A stretch of 64,000 nucleotides of DNA from Burkholderia humptydooensis (lineage in GTDB: Bacteria; Pseudomonadota; Gammaproteobacteria; Burkholderiales; Burkholderiaceae). The notes beneath the pieces were generated by a model. It did not search any database. It was not told the DNA's origin and worked only from the letters and a program-made list of their open reading frames with translations. How positions within the stretch are numbered: the first letter of the stretch is position 1; each line of letters opens with the position of its first letter. A program made the translations under genes and the position numbers. The stretch covers positions 1,984,001 to 2,048,000 of the forward strand of contig NZ_CP013380.1 in assembly GCF_001513745.1 (NCBI RefSeq). Direction: 5' to 3'. Shown piece after piece: positions 50,768 through 61,166 of this stretch.

Positions 50768-52057
50768 ATGCGGATAGGGATTTCGTATATTGCACGGCCT
50801 GGGCGCACGGTATGGGACGACGGGCCGGGCCAAAGCGTGTTCTTTCTGGTCAAGCTGCTGCGCGCGCTGCCGGCGATCGAGGACGTCGCGCTGATCGACT
50901 GCGGTCCGGAACCGGCGTTGCCGGCGCAGGCGAAAGCGCTGTTTCCGGACCTGCCGCTGATGGCGCCGCGCGAGGCCGCGCAGCGGGTGGACGTGGTGAT
51001 CGGGATGTCGGGCGGGCCCGATGCCGAATGGCTGGATCACGTGCGCGCGCGAGGCAAGAAGGTGGTGTACCTGTGCGGCGGCGAGCCGGACGCGCAATGG
51101 CTCGGCCCGAGCGTGTTCCAGCGAGGCGGGTATGGTTCGCACGCGCCGCGCTGCGACGAGATCTGGGTGCTGCCGAAGGATCGGGCGTTCGGCCCGGTGC
51201 TGGAGGCGCTGCATCGATGCCCGGTGCACGAAGTGCCGCTCCTGTGGGACCCGATGTTCATCGATCGGCGCATCGGCGGGCTGGCGGCGCGCGGACGGCG
51301 CTTCGGCTACGCGGCGCGGCACGGTGGTCGGGGCGGGACGCGGGGGCTGCGCGTGGCGATATTCGAGCCTGACGGAGCGCAGGCCAAACGCTGCGTGATT
51401 CCGGTGCTCGCATGCGACATGGCGTTTCGCGCGGCGCCCGATGCGATCGACGAAGTGCGGGTGCTCGACGGCGCGCTGATGCAGGCGCACCCGAGCTTCT
51501 CGTTTCTGCGGAACTCGCTCGGCGTGAAGCAGGCGGGACGGCTGCATCTGGATGGCCGGCACGACTTCGCGGACTACATGAGCCGGGCGGCCGATGCGGT
51601 GGTGGCGCATCACTGGCGCGACGATCGGAACGTCCCGCACCTCGACGCGCTGTATGGCGGCTATCCGCTGATTCACAACGCGACGTGGCTCGCGGATCTC
51701 GGCTATTACTATCCGGCGTTCGACGTGTTGTCGGCGGCGCGCGCGCTGGTCGCTGCGGCGACGCGGCACGACGCGGCCCAAGCGGACTACGTGCGCCGTT
51801 CGCGCGCCTTTCTCGCCGGGCTGAGCCCGCTGTCGCCGGCGAACGGCGCGCGTTATCTGCAGCGGTTGCTGCATCTGACGGCCGCGCGTGCCGGCAGATC
51901 GGGCGATGCCGCCGCGGGGCGGCGCTCCGCGCAGGCTGCATTCGCGGATCGTGAGATGGCGGCATTCACGGCCGCACGCCGATCCGGTACTTCGTCGTCT
52001 GCCGATACGTGCCCCCGGGCCGCAGCACGGCGCCGTCCCGCAGGTTCGTCATGTTGA
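50768..52057 (+). CDS. DUF2827 protein, glycosyltransferase-like
   Basis: 429 residues, no signal peptide; RBS GAGGAAA precedes the ATG. It opens MRIGISYIARPGRTVWDDGPGQSVFFLVKLL, the usual DUF2827 start, and has VDVVIGMSGGPDAEWLDHVRARGKKVVYLCGG, a PSVFQRGGYGSHAPRCDEIWVLPKD block, RVAIFEPDGAQAKRCVIPVLACD, and ADAVVAHHWRDDRNVPHLDALYGGYPLIHN, a GT-B-like donor-site pattern. DUF2827 genes often sit beside adhesin or autotransporter loci in Burkholderia (from memory). The last 30 or so residues are read antisense to the galM C-terminus and look like fortuitous read-through past the family's end. It may be a fourth glycosyltransferase for the exoprotein. Confidence 0.8.
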   Translation: MRIGISYIARPGRTVWDDGPGQSVFFLVKLLRALPAIEDVALIDCGPEPALPAQAKALFPDLPLMAPREAAQRVDVVIGMSGGPDAEWLDHVRARGKKVVYLCGGEPDAQWLGPSVFQRGGYGSHAPRCDEIWVLPKDRAFGPVLEALHRCPVHEVPLLWDPMFIDRRIGGLAARGRRFGYAARHGGRGGTRGLRVAIFEPDGAQAKRCVIPVLACDMAFRAAPDAIDEVRVLDGALMQAHPSFSFLRNSLGVKQAGRLHLDGRHDFADYMSRAADAVVAHHWRDDRNVPHLDALYGGYPLIHNATWLADLGYYYPAFDVLSAARALVAAATRHDAAQADYVRRSRAFLAGLSPLSPANGARYLQRLLHLTAARAGRSGDAAAGRRSAQAAFADREMAAFTAARRSGTSSSADTCPRAAARRRPAGSSC

Positions 52058-53096
52058 TCTGATTCGGAAACCCGCCGGCCTCGAGGCACAGCGCCGCGTG
52101 GCGCGCACAGCGCGCGCCGTCGCGCACGCGCAATCCGTGCAGATGATTGCCCGTATAGCATTGCAGCCCCGGCTGGTCGGTCGACACGGTCAATTCGCGC
52201 CCGCTCTCGGGATCGTACACGCACGCGACGGGCCGCACGCCCCGCGTGCCGGCGCTGCCCAGCACGTAGCAGTGGTCGAAGCCTCCCGCCCGCGCGAGCT
52301 GCGCGTGCGGCCAGTCGAGCCGCGCGCCGAGCGGCGCGCCGTGCCGGAAATCGAAGGCGGTGCCGGTCACGTCGGCGGCGCCCGTCGGGATCAGCGCGTC
52401 GTCGATTTCGAGGAACATGTCGGCGTCGATCGTCAGCAGATGACCGCGCACGTCGCCGCCCGGGCGGCCGCTCAGGTTGAAATAGCTGTGATTCGTCAGG
52501 TTGAGCGGCGTGGGCGCGTCGGCGGTGCCGGTGTAGTCGATCGTCAGCGCGCCGTCGTCGTCGAGCGTGTAGCGAACCTGCACGGTCACGTTGCCGGGGA
52601 AACCCGCGTCGCCTTCGGGCGATTCGAGCCGCAGCGCAAGGCCACCGCAGTCGTCGACGACTGCCCAGCGCTCGCGATGAAAGCCGCTCGCGCCCCCGTG
52701 CAGCAGGTTGCCGTTCTCGTTGCGGTCGAGCGCGTAGTCGACGCCGTCGAGCGTGAAGCGCGCGCCCGCGATCCGGTTCGCCCAGCGGCCGATCGTCGCG
52801 CCGAGGTAGGCCCCCGATTCGATGTATTCGGCCGGCGCGTCATGCGCGAGCACGATGTCGGCGAAGCGGCCGGTGCGGTCGGGCGCGAGCCAAGACACGA
52901 CCGTCGCGCCGAGATCGCTGACGACGACGCGCATGCCGTCCGCATTGCGCAGCGTGTAGCGGCGCACCCGGTCGCCGCCGGGCAGCGCGCCCCAGGGCTC
53001 GGACGGCACGCGGGCGACGCCGGGAGCCGGAGGAAAAGCATGAGTGTCGGTGTCGATGGGCATGGGCGGAATCGGTTCGTGGACGGTCGTCTTCAT
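51966..53096 (-). CDS. galM: Aldose 1-epimerase (galactose mutarotase)
   Basis: 376 residues from the ATG at 53096, which overlaps the xylR stop (ATGA); an internal Met at 53063 is possible. GalM interconverts alpha and beta anomers of aldoses. Landmarks are VVVSDLGATVVSWLAPDR, YIESGAYLGATIGRWANRIAGARFTLDG, NENGNLLHGGASGFHRERW, the catalytic His in NLTNHSYFNL, and the Glu base in LCLEAGGFPNQIN. It is co-transcribed with the xylose regulator and presumably supplies the alpha-anomer for xylose isomerase. Its 3' end overlaps the convergent DUF2827 gene by 92 bp. Confidence 0.9.
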   Translation of the reverse strand: MKTTVHEPIPPMPIDTDTHAFPPAPGVARVPSEPWGALPGGDRVRRYTLRNADGMRVVVSDLGATVVSWLAPDRTGRFADIVLAHDAPAEYIESGAYLGATIGRWANRIAGARFTLDGVDYALDRNENGNLLHGGASGFHRERWAVVDDCGGLALRLESPEGDAGFPGNVTVQVRYTLDDDGALTIDYTGTADAPTPLNLTNHSYFNLSGRPGGDVRGHLLTIDADMFLEIDDALIPTGAADVTGTAFDFRHGAPLGARLDWPHAQLARAGGFDHCYVLGSAGTRGVRPVACVYDPESGRELTVSTDQPGLQCYTGNHLHGLRVRDGARCARHAALCLEAGGFPNQINMTNLRDGAVLRPGGTYRQTTKYRIGVRP

Positions 53097-54286
53097 CGCG
53101 CGGACGCGGCGCGCTCCTGGTATTCGCGCGGCGTGCAGCCTAGCTCGCGCCGGAACACCGCGTGCATGTACTGCAGCGACGTGAATCCGCAGCGGATCGC
53201 GACCTCGGCGCTCGACGCGTGACGGCCCGCGAGCAGCGCCTGCGCCGCTTCGAGCTTGTGGCGCAGGATTTCCTGGTGCACGGTGCGCCGCAGTTCTCGG
53301 CGAAAGTGCTCTTCGAGCAGCGAGCGCGACACGCCGACGTAGTCGGCGACCTGCTCGGTCTTGATGCCCTGGCACGCGTACTGGCGGATGAAATGGCGCG
53401 CGCGCATCACGTGCGGACTCGCGAGCGGCTGGTGGCGCGTCGATTCGAGCACGTTGATCCCGACGGGCGGCACGAGGATTCGCCGCCCCGGAAAGCGCGC
53501 GCCGCCCAGCATCTGATGCAGCAGATGCGCGGCGGTGCGGCCCATCTCCCCGGTGCCCTGGATCACCGACGAGAGCGGAATGCGCGTGAGCGTGCGCGTG
53601 AGCGGATCGTTGTCGATGCCGACGATCGCCACCTGCTCGGGCACCGGGATGCCGGCGATCAGGCACGCCTGCAGCAGGTGCCGCGCGCGCGCGTCGGTCA
53701 CGGCGATCACGCCGACCGGCTTCGGCAGCGCGCGCAGCCAGCCGATCAACTGCTCGATCGCGTGGTTCCAGGCCGACGCGCTCGTCGACAGCCCGCGGTA
53801 GACCGGCGCATCGAGCCCATCCGCGCGCGCGAGCCGGTCGAACGCGCGCTCGCGCTGCTCCGCCCAGCGGTTCTGCCGCGCGACGGGCAGGCTGTACATC
53901 GCGAAGCGCGGCAGCCCCGCGCCGATCAGATGCGTGTAGGCGAGCGACACGAGCTTCGCGTTGTCGGTCGCGATATACGGCAGGTCGGCCGGATACTGCG
54001 CCGGGTCCTCGTACGACGAGCCGACCGCGACGATCGGCAGCGGCGAGCCGGCGAGCGCGTCGGCGACGGCCGGATCGTCGAAGTCCGCGATGATGCCGTC
54101 GCCGTCGAAGCGCTCGATGCCGGCGAGCCGGCAGCGGAAGTCGTCTTCGAGGAACAGGTCCCACGCGACGCGCGTCGAGCGCAGGTAATCGCCGATGCCG
54201 CCGATGATTTCGCGGTCGTAGACCTTGTTCGCGTTGAACAGCAGCGCGATGCGGTGCGGCGTCCGGGCGGAAGGGGCGCGGGTCAT
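53093..54286 (-). CDS. xylR: XylR-type xylose operon regulator (AraC family)
   Basis: 397 residues from the ATG at 54286. Residues about 12-275 form a periplasmic-binding-protein-like sugar sensor ([25 protein letters not shown], then [54 protein letters not shown]). Residues about 290-395 are an AraC helix-turn-helix pair ([68 protein letters not shown]). In E. coli this protein activates xylAB and xylFGH when it binds xylose. It is divergent from xylA across 326 bp. Confidence 0.93.
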   Translation of the reverse strand: MTRAPSARTPHRIALLFNANKVYDREIIGGIGDYLRSTRVAWDLFLEDDFRCRLAGIERFDGDGIIADFDDPAVADALAGSPLPIVAVGSSYEDPAQYPADLPYIATDNAKLVSLAYTHLIGAGLPRFAMYSLPVARQNRWAEQRERAFDRLARADGLDAPVYRGLSTSASAWNHAIEQLIGWLRALPKPVGVIAVTDARARHLLQACLIAGIPVPEQVAIVGIDNDPLTRTLTRIPLSSVIQGTGEMGRTAAHLLHQMLGGARFPGRRILVPPVGINVLESTRHQPLASPHVMRARHFIRQYACQGIKTEQVADYVGVSRSLLEEHFRRELRRTVHQEILRHKLEAAQALLAGRHASSAEVAIRCGFTSLQYMHAVFRRELGCTPREYQERAASAR

Positions 54287-54612
54287 CTCGATCTCTAGGG
54301 TCTGCTTACATACGGAACGCGCATGCGAATGCCCGGCATCGCGCGGCTCCCAAGGGGACTTCCCGCGGGGCGCGGGGCGGCGCGGCGCCGTGGCTCCCGA
54401 AGGCGCGCGGGCGGCGCCGCGCGGCTGTCGGGCGTGCGGCCATTGTAGGACGGGATGCGCGCCGTGCGCGGGCGGCTGGCAAGAAACGTTATGCGCGCTG
54501 CGCAATTTCGCAATTGCCGGCGCGAGGGTGCGCGAGCACGATCCTGCCAGACCGAATTCGGCCCCGCGCGTCGCCGCGACGCGCGTTGCGCCGCAACACG
54601 GATGGAGACGCC
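54287..54612. promoter_or_regulatory. xylR-xylA divergent control region
   Basis: 326 bp without a gene. It must hold both promoters. A tandem CGCAATTTCGCAATTGC at 54501-54517 is the most operator-like sequence I see; near 54297-54311 there is AGGGTCTGCTTACATAC. No site was matched to a known XylR consensus, so the operator calls are tentative. Confidence 0.4.
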
Positions 54613-55935
54613 ATGTCGTATTTCGAACACATTCCCCCGATTCGCTACGAAGGCCCGCACTCGGACAACCCGCTTGCGTACCGGCATTACGACCGCACGA
54701 AGCGGGTGCTCGGCAAGACGCTCGAGGAGCACCTGCGGATCGCCGTCTGCTACTGGCACACGTTCGTGTGGCCGGGCCACGACATGTTCGGCCAGGAGGC
54801 GTTCCGGCGGCCGTGGCAGCAGCCGGGAGAGCCGCTCGAGCGCGCGCGGCAGAAGGCCGATGCGGCGTTCGAATTCTTCACGAAGCTCGGCGCGCCGTTC
54901 TACACGTTCCACGATACCGACGTCGCGCCGGAAGGGGCGAACCTGCACGAGTACGTCGAGAACTTCACGCGGATGGTCGACTATCTCGGCGAGCGCCAGC
55001 AGGCGAGCGGCGTGCGGCTGCTGTGGGGCACCGCGAACCTGTTCTCGCATCCGCGCTTCGCGGCCGGCGCGGCGACGAACCCGAACCCCGACGCGTTCGC
55101 GTGGGCGGCGACCCAGGTGTGCCACGCGCTCGACGCGACGCGCCGGCTCGGCGGCGAGAACTACGTGCTGTGGGGCGGCCGCGAAGGGTACGAGACGCTG
55201 CTCAACACCGATCTCGCGCGCGAGCGCGAGCAATTGGCGCGGTTCCTGTCGATGGTCGTCGAGCACAAGCACCGCACCGGCTTCACCGGCGCGCTGCTGA
55301 TCGAGCCGAAGCCGCAGGAGCCGACCAAGCACCAGTACGACCACGACGTCGCGACGGTGCACGGCTTCCTCACGCAATACGGATTGCAGAACGAAATCCG
55401 CGTGAACATCGAGGCGAACCACGCGACGCTCGCCGGCCATTCGTTCCATCACGAGATCGCGAACGCGTTCGCGCTCGGCGTGTTCGGCAGCGTCGACGCG
55501 AACCGCGGCGATCCGCAGAACGGCTGGGACACCGACCAGTTCCCGAACAGCGTCGAGGAGCTGACGCTCGCGTTCTACGAGATCCTGCGCCACGGCGGCT
55601 TCACGACGGGCGGCATGAACTTCGACGCGAAGGTGCGGCGCCAGAGCGTCGATCCGGAAGACCTGTTCCACGGCCATGTCGGCGCGATCGACGTGCTCGC
55701 GCTCGCGCTCGAGCGCGCGGCCGTGCTGGTGGAGAACGACCGGCTCGATGCGCTGCGCCGGCAGCGCTACGCGCAGTGGGATTCGGCGTTCGGCCGCAAG
55801 ATCCTCGCGGGCGGCTACTCGCTGCAGTCGCTCGCCGCCGACGCGCTCGCGCGCGGCGTGAACCCGCGGCACGCGAGCGGCGCGCAGGAGCGGCTCGAGA
55901 ACATCGTGAATCAGGCGATCTACGCGCTGCGCTGA
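54613..55935 (+). CDS. xylA: Xylose isomerase
   Basis: 440 residues, exactly the usual class II length. It converts D-xylose to D-xylulose using two divalent metals. Active-site landmarks are [13 protein letters not shown] (catalytic His), [36 protein letters not shown] (metal Glu and catalytic Lys), [18 protein letters not shown] and [20 protein letters not shown] (metal Asp/His). The ATG at 54613 begins the standard [15 protein letters not shown]-terminus. No xylB kinase is seen in the window. The ABC transporter genes follow on the same strand. Confidence 0.97.
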   Translation: MSYFEHIPPIRYEGPHSDNPLAYRHYDRTKRVLGKTLEEHLRIAVCYWHTFVWPGHDMFGQEAFRRPWQQPGEPLERARQKADAAFEFFTKLGAPFYTFHDTDVAPEGANLHEYVENFTRMVDYLGERQQASGVRLLWGTANLFSHPRFAAGAATNPNPDAFAWAATQVCHALDATRRLGGENYVLWGGREGYETLLNTDLAREREQLARFLSMVVEHKHRTGFTGALLIEPKPQEPTKHQYDHDVATVHGFLTQYGLQNEIRVNIEANHATLAGHSFHHEIANAFALGVFGSVDANRGDPQNGWDTDQFPNSVEELTLAFYEILRHGGFTTGGMNFDAKVRRQSVDPEDLFHGHVGAIDVLALALERAAVLVENDRLDALRRQRYAQWDSAFGRKILAGGYSLQSLAADALARGVNPRHASGAQERLENIVNQAIYALR

Positions 55936-56056
55936 TCGCACCGGCAGGCGGGCGTCCGGCACGCGCGGCGCTGCGCTCCGACGCGGGCGGCGCGCTGCTG
56001 CGGCTGCCCGGCGTTTCGTGGGTTCGTGGGTTCGTCCAATAAAGAGGAGTGCAGAC

Positions 56057-57076
56057 ATGAGATCCATCACGCGTCGTACCGTATTGGGTTCGCTTGCCGG
56101 CGCCGCGGCGCTGGCGCTCGCCGCGCCGCTCGCGCACGCGAGCCGGGACAAGCCGGAGATCGGCTTTTGCATCGACGACCTGCGCGTCGAGCGCTGGTCG
56201 CGCGACCGCGACTATTTCGTCGCCGCCGCGACGAAGCTCGGCGCGAAGGTGTCCGTGCAGTCGGCGGATGCGAGCGAGGCTCGGCAGATCTCGCAGATCG
56301 AGAACCTGATCTCGCGCGGCGTCGACGCGATCGTGATCGTGCCGTTCAATTCGAAGACGCTCGGCAACGTCGTCGCCGAAGCGAGGAAGGCGGGCATCAA
56401 GGTCGTGTCGTACGACCGGCTGATCCTCGACGCCGACGTCGACGCCTACATCTCGTTCGACAACGTGAAGGTGGGCGAGCTGCAGGCGCAGGGCGTCTAC
56501 GACGCGAAGCCGAAGGGCAACTACTTCCTGCTCGGCGGCGCGCCTACCGACAACAACGCGAAGATGCTGCGCGAAGGCCAGTTGAAGGTGCTCAAGCCCG
56601 CGATCGACCGCGGCGACATCCGGATCGTCGGCCAGCAGTGGGTGCCCGAGTGGAGCGCGTCCACCGCGCTGCGCATCGTCGAGGACGCGCTGACCGCGAA
56701 CGGCAACCGGATCGACGCGATCGTCGCGTCGAACGACGGCACCGCGGGCGGCGCGATCCAGGCGCTCGCCGCGCAGCATCTCGCGGGCAAGGTGCCGGTG
56801 TCGGGGCAGGACGCGGATCTCGCGGCCGTCAGGCGCGTGATCGCCGGCACGCAGACGATGACCGTCTACAAGCCGCTGAAGCTGATCGCGAGCGAAGCCG
56901 CGAAGCTCGCGGTGGATCTCGCGAAGGGCGCGAAGCCCGCGTACAACGCGCAATACGACAACGGGAAGAAGAAGGTCGACACGGTGCTGCTGCAGCCGAC
57001 GCTGCTGACGAAGCGCAACGTCGACGTCGTCGTGAAGGACGGCTTCTACACACCGGCGCAACTGGCGAGTCAGTGA
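56057..57076 (+). CDS. xylF: D-xylose ABC transporter substrate-binding protein
   Basis: 339 residues; RBS GAGGAG precedes the ATG at 56057. The N-terminus [26 protein letters not shown] has an RR pair and looks like a Tat rather than a plain Sec signal. The mature protein matches Xyl[98 protein letters not shown], and [20 protein letters not shown]. It binds xylose in the periplasm and delivers it to XylH/XylG, encoded next. Confidence 0.95.
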   Translation: MRSITRRTVLGSLAGAAALALAAPLAHASRDKPEIGFCIDDLRVERWSRDRDYFVAAATKLGAKVSVQSADASEARQISQIENLISRGVDAIVIVPFNSKTLGNVVAEARKAGIKVVSYDRLILDADVDAYISFDNVKVGELQAQGVYDAKPKGNYFLLGGAPTDNNAKMLREGQLKVLKPAIDRGDIRIVGQQWVPEWSASTALRIVEDALTANGNRIDAIVASNDGTAGGAIQALAAQHLAGKVPVSGQDADLAAVRRVIAGTQTMTVYKPLKLIASEAAKLAVDLAKGAKPAYNAQYDNGKKKVDTVLLQPTLLTKRNVDVVVKDGFYTPAQLASQ

Positions 57077-57150
57077 GCCAGCAACGGCGATACGCGCGCG
57101 GCCGGCCGCCGGTGCGGCTCGGCCGCGCGCACACTGCGAGGCATGCGCGT

Positions 57151-58710
57151 ATGACCGGACCCTTGCTGACGATGCGCGGCATCGTCAAGGAATTCGACGG
57201 CGTGAAGGCGCTCGACGGCATCGACCTGACCGTGCGGCGCGGCGAATGCGTGGGCCTGTGCGGCGAGAACGGCGCCGGCAAGTCGACGCTGATGAAGGTG
57301 CTCTCGGGCGTCCATCCGCACGGCACATGGGCGGGCGAGATCCGCTGGGAAGGCGCGCCGCTCGCCGCGTCCGGCGTGCGCGACACCGAGCGCGCGGGCA
57401 TCGTGATCATCCATCAGGAGCTGATGCTCGTGCCCGAGCTGTCGGTGGCGGAGAACATCTTCCTCGGCAACGAGATCACGCTGCCCGGCGGCCGGATGCA
57501 CTACGCGGCGATGGTCCGGCGCGCGGACGAGCTGCTGCGCGAGCTGCGCATCGACGCGATCAACGTCGCGCAGCCGGTGATGGACTACGGCGGCGGCCAC
57601 CAGCAACTGATCGAGATCGCGAAGGCGCTGAACAAGCGCGCGAAGCTGCTGATCCTCGACGAGCCGTCGTCGTCGCTGAGCGCCGCGGAGACGCGGGTCC
57701 TGCTCGACATCGTGCGCGGCCTGAAGCGGCGCGGCGTCGCGTGCGTCTACATCTCGCACAAGCTGGGCGAGGTCGAGGCCGTGTGCGACACCGTCACCGT
57801 GATCCGCGACGGCCGCCATGTCGCGACGGAGCCGATGCGCGCGCTGAGCACCGACCGGATCATCGCGATGATGGTCGGCCGCGAGATCCGCAACCTGTAC
57901 CCGCGCGAGCCGCACGAGATCGGCGACGTCGTGCTGGAGGCGCGCAACGTGACCTGCCACGACGTGACGAATCCGCGCCGCAAGCGTGTCGACGACGTGT
58001 CGTTCAGCGTGCGGCGCGGCGAGATCCTCGGCGTCGCGGGGCTCGTCGGCGCGGGCCGCACCGAGCTGATGCAGGCGATCTTCGGCGCGTACCGGGGGGC
58101 GTCCACGGCGACCGTGCGGATGAACGGCCGGCCGCTCGCGATCCGCTCGCCTGCCGACGCGATCCGCGCGGGCCTCGCGATGGTGCCCGAGGACCGCAAG
58201 CGGCACGGGATCGTCCCGCAGCTCGGCGTCGGCCACAACATCACGCTGTCGGTGCTGCGGCGCTTCGCGAAGCGCGGGCGGATCGACGCGGCAGCCGAGC
58301 TCGACGCGATCCGCACCGGGATGCAGCGGCTGTCGGTGCGCGCGGCGCACCCTTTCCAGCCGATCGCGAGCCTGTCCGGCGGCAACCAGCAGAAGGCGGT
58401 GCTCACGAAGATGCTGCTGACCGATCCGCAGGTGCTGATCCTCGACGAGCCGACGCGCGGCGTCGACGTCGGCGCGAAGGCGGAGATCTACCGGCTCGTG
58501 TTCGCGCTCGCGAAGCGCGGCGTCGCGCTCGTCGTCGTGTCGTCGGAGCTGCCCGAGGTGCTCGGCCTCGCCGACCGCGTGCTCGTGATCGGCGAAGGCG
58601 AGCTGCGCGGCGATTTCGTCAACGACGGGCTCACGCAGGAACAGATCCTCGGCGCCGCGCTGAAAAGCAGCCGGCGCGCCGACGAACCCACCGCAGCGAG
58701 CGCGACATGA
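57151..58710 (+). CDS. xylG: D-xylose ABC transporter ATP-binding protein
   Basis: 519 residues with two fused ABC domains, as usual for CUT2 importers. Domain 1 has Walker [10 protein letters not shown] (about residue 41), the signature [14 protein letters not shown] and Walker [12 protein letters not shown]. Domain 2 has the typical degenerate [10 protein letters not shown] in place of Walker A, the signature [14 protein letters not shown] and [16 protein letters not shown]. The stop overlaps the xylH start (ATGA). It powers xylose uptake with XylF and XylH. Confidence 0.95.
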   Translation: MTGPLLTMRGIVKEFDGVKALDGIDLTVRRGECVGLCGENGAGKSTLMKVLSGVHPHGTWAGEIRWEGAPLAASGVRDTERAGIVIIHQELMLVPELSVAENIFLGNEITLPGGRMHYAAMVRRADELLRELRIDAINVAQPVMDYGGGHQQLIEIAKALNKRAKLLILDEPSSSLSAAETRVLLDIVRGLKRRGVACVYISHKLGEVEAVCDTVTVIRDGRHVATEPMRALSTDRIIAMMVGREIRNLYPREPHEIGDVVLEARNVTCHDVTNPRRKRVDDVSFSVRRGEILGVAGLVGAGRTELMQAIFGAYRGASTATVRMNGRPLAIRSPADAIRAGLAMVPEDRKRHGIVPQLGVGHNITLSVLRRFAKRGRIDAAAELDAIRTGMQRLSVRAAHPFQPIASLSGGNQQKAVLTKMLLTDPQVLILDEPTRGVDVGAKAEIYRLVFALAKRGVALVVVSSELPEVLGLADRVLVIGEGELRGDFVNDGLTQEQILGAALKSSRRADEPTAASAT

Positions 58711-59906
58711 ATACCGAACTGTCTTCCGCCGCGGCGCGCGAGCGCGCCGCAGACGGCCGCCGCGCGCACGGCCAGCCGCTGCGCCGGCTGTTCGTCCGCT
58801 ATCAGGTGCTCGCGCTGCTGTTCGCGGTCGCGGCGATCTGGGCGCTCTTCTCGGCGTTGACCGACGGCGCGTTCGTCACGCCGCGCAACGTGTCGAACCT
58901 GCTGCGGCAGATGTCGATCACCGGCATGCTCGCGTGCGGGATGGTGTTCGTGATCATCGCGGGCGAGATCGACCTGTCGGTCGGCTCGCTGCTCGGGCTG
59001 CTCGGCGGCGTCGCCGCGATCCTCGACGCGAGCCGCCACTGGCCGGTCGCCGCGACGGTGCCCGCGGTGCTCGCGCTCGGCGTGCTGGCCGGGCTCTTCA
59101 ACGGCTGGTGGTCGACCTACCGGCGCGTGCCGTCGTTCATCGTCGGGCTCGGCGGGATGCTCGCGTTCCGCGGGGTCCTGCTCGGCGTGACGGGTGGCTC
59201 GACGATCGCGCCGGTATCGGACGGCTTCGTGTTCATCGGGCAGGGCTATCTGCCGCGCGCGGCCGGCGACGCGCTTGCGCTCCTGCTGTTCGCGCTCGTC
59301 GCGCTGCTCGTCGTGCGGCAGCGCGGCAACCGGCGCCGCTACCGGCTCGCGGTCGCGCCGCCGTGGCAGGACGCCGCGAAAATCGCCGGCGTGGGCGCGG
59401 TGCTGTTCGCGTTCGTCGCGACGCTCGACCGCTACGGCGGCATTCCGGTGCCCGTGCTGCTGCTGCTCGCGCTGCTCGGCGCGTTCTCGTGGATCGCGAC
59501 GCAGACCGTGTTCGGCCGGCGCATCTACGCGGTCGGCTCGAATCTCGAGGCGACGCGCCTCTCGGGCGTCGACACGGACCGCGTGAAGCTCGCGATCTTC
59601 GCGCTGATGGGGCTGATGTGCGCGTTCGCCGGCCTCGTCAATACCGCGCGGCTCGCGGCCGGCTCGCCGTCGGCGGGCACGATGGGCGAGCTCGACGCGA
59701 TCGCCGCGTGCTTCATCGGCGGCACGTCGATGCGCGGCGGGTCCGGCACCGTGCATGGCGCGCTGATCGGGGCGCTCGTGATGGCGAGCCTCGACAACGG
59801 CATGTCGATGCTGGACGTCGACGCGTACTGGCAGATGATCGTCAAGGGCGCGGTGCTGGTGCTCGCGGTGTGGATCGACGTGGTGTCCCGGTCGAACCGG
59901 CGGTGA
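58707..59906 (+). CDS. xylH: D-xylose ABC transporter permease
   Basis: 399 residues and about ten transmembrane helices. The CUT2 permease signature [24 protein letters not shown] lies near residues 75-100. The long hydrophilic loop near 205-225 ([17 protein letters not shown]) and [30 protein letters not shown] are typical of XylH. It starts within the xylG stop. It is the last gene of the xylose operon, and 238 bp separate it from ytfQ. Confidence 0.94.
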   Translation: MNTELSSAAARERAADGRRAHGQPLRRLFVRYQVLALLFAVAAIWALFSALTDGAFVTPRNVSNLLRQMSITGMLACGMVFVIIAGEIDLSVGSLLGLLGGVAAILDASRHWPVAATVPAVLALGVLAGLFNGWWSTYRRVPSFIVGLGGMLAFRGVLLGVTGGSTIAPVSDGFVFIGQGYLPRAAGDALALLLFALVALLVVRQRGNRRRYRLAVAPPWQDAAKIAGVGAVLFAFVATLDRYGGIPVPVLLLLALLGAFSWIATQTVFGRRIYAVGSNLEATRLSGVDTDRVKLAIFALMGLMCAFAGLVNTARLAAGSPSAGTMGELDAIAACFIGGTSMRGGSGTVHGALIGALVMASLDNGMSMLDVDAYWQMIVKGAVLVLAVWIDVVSRSNRR

Positions 59907-60145
59907 CGCCGCCCGGCCGGCCTTCGCGCGCCGGAATTTTTACACCCATGCCGATAGCGATATCGCCCGAATCCAAATTTTCATTGGGCGGTTATCGGAC
60001 TTGTCCCTAGACTGATCCGGGGTCTGCGCACGCCGGATCGGCCGGTGCCGCCGGCGGCGCGACCCCGAACCGCGCCCGCGTCACGGAAAAACAGAACAGC
60101 GCACGGCCGGCGCCGCGGCGAACAACGACATCATCGGAGACGACC
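59907..60145 (+). promoter_or_regulatory. Intergenic control region before ytfQ
   Basis: 239 bp. It contains a palindrome GCGATATCGC at 59957-59966 and an imperfect inverted pair CGCCC...GGGCG around an AT-rich core (about 59964-59992), followed by TTGTCCCTAGACTGAT, which could hold promoter elements. An operator for a sugar-responsive LacI- or GntR-type repressor is plausible but not shown. Confidence 0.4.
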
Positions 60146-61108
60146 ATGACATTCATCAGGACGCTTGCGGCCGGCGCGATCGTTGCCGCGACGGCGTGGC
60201 TCGCGCCCGGCGCGTTCGCGCAGCAAAAGCCGATCACGCTCGGGTTTTCGCAGGTCGGCGCGGAGAGCGCGTGGCGCACCGCGAACACCGTGTCGGTGAA
60301 GAGCGCGGCGAAGGACGCCGGCATCAACCTGAAGTTCTCGGACGCCCAGCAGAAGCAGGAGAACCAGATCCGCGCGATCCGCTCGTTCATCGCGCAGAAG
60401 GTCGACGTGATCGCGTTCTCGCCCGTCGTCGAATCGGGCTGGGAGCCGGTGCTGACCGAAGCGAAGGCGGCCCGCATTCCGGTGATCCTGACCGATCGCG
60501 CGATCGACGTGAAGGACCCGTCGCTGTACGTGACGATGATCGGCTCCGACTTCCTCGAGGAAGGCCGGCGCGCGGGCCGCTGGCTCGAGGAGCGCTACCG
60601 GAACGATGCGGGGCCCGTCAACATCGTCGAGCTGCAGGGCACGGTCGGCTCCGCGCCCGCCAACGACCGCCGCGCGGGCCTGCTCGAAGTGATCAGGAGC
60701 AATCCGAAATTCAAGGTCATCGCGTCGCAGAGCGGCGACTTCACGCTCGCGGGCGGCAAGCAGGTGATGGAAGCGTTCGCGAAGACCTACGGCAAGCGGA
60801 TCAACGTCGTCTACGCGCACAACGACGACATGGCGCTCGGCGCGATCCAGGCGATGGAGGAGGCGGGGATCAAGCCCGGCAAGGACGTGAGCGTCGTGTC
60901 GTTCGATGCGACGAAGGGCGGCTTCCAGGCGATGGTCGCCGGCAAGATCAACGTCGACGTCGAGTGCAGCCCGCTGCTCGGGCCGCAACTGATGAGCGCG
61001 GTGAAGGAGGTCGTCGCCGGCAAGGCGCTGCCGAAACGCATCGTGACCGATGAGACGGTGTTTCCGATGAGCGTCGCCGCGCAGGTGCTGCCGACGCGCA
61101 AATACTGA
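60146..61108 (+). CDS. ytfQ: Sugar ABC transporter substrate-binding protein, YtfQ-like (galactofuranose)
   Basis: 320 residues. A Sec signal (AGAIVAATAWLAPGAFA) is followed by KPITLGFSQVGAESAWRTAN, QQKQENQIRAIRSFIAQKVDVIAFSPVVESGWEPVLTEAK, ILTDRAIDVKD, NIVELQGTVGSAPANDRRAGL and VYAHNDDMALGAIQAMEEAGIKPGKDV. These run closely parallel to E. coli YtfQ throughout. YtfQ binds galactofuranose and galactopyranose; the exact sugar here is inferred from similarity. The ABC subunit and permeases follow in the order ytfQRT-yjfF. Confidence 0.92.
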   Translation: MTFIRTLAAGAIVAATAWLAPGAFAQQKPITLGFSQVGAESAWRTANTVSVKSAAKDAGINLKFSDAQQKQENQIRAIRSFIAQKVDVIAFSPVVESGWEPVLTEAKAARIPVILTDRAIDVKDPSLYVTMIGSDFLEEGRRAGRWLEERYRNDAGPVNIVELQGTVGSAPANDRRAGLLEVIRSNPKFKVIASQSGDFTLAGGKQVMEAFAKTYGKRINVVYAHNDDMALGAIQAMEEAGIKPGKDVSVVSFDATKGGFQAMVAGKINVDVECSPLLGPQLMSAVKEVVAGKALPKRIVTDETVFPMSVAAQVLPTRKY

Positions 61109-61166
61109 GGTCCGCCCGGGCGGCGGCAACACCGCCGCCGTTCGGCATTTTTTTGCGGGAGCGTGC

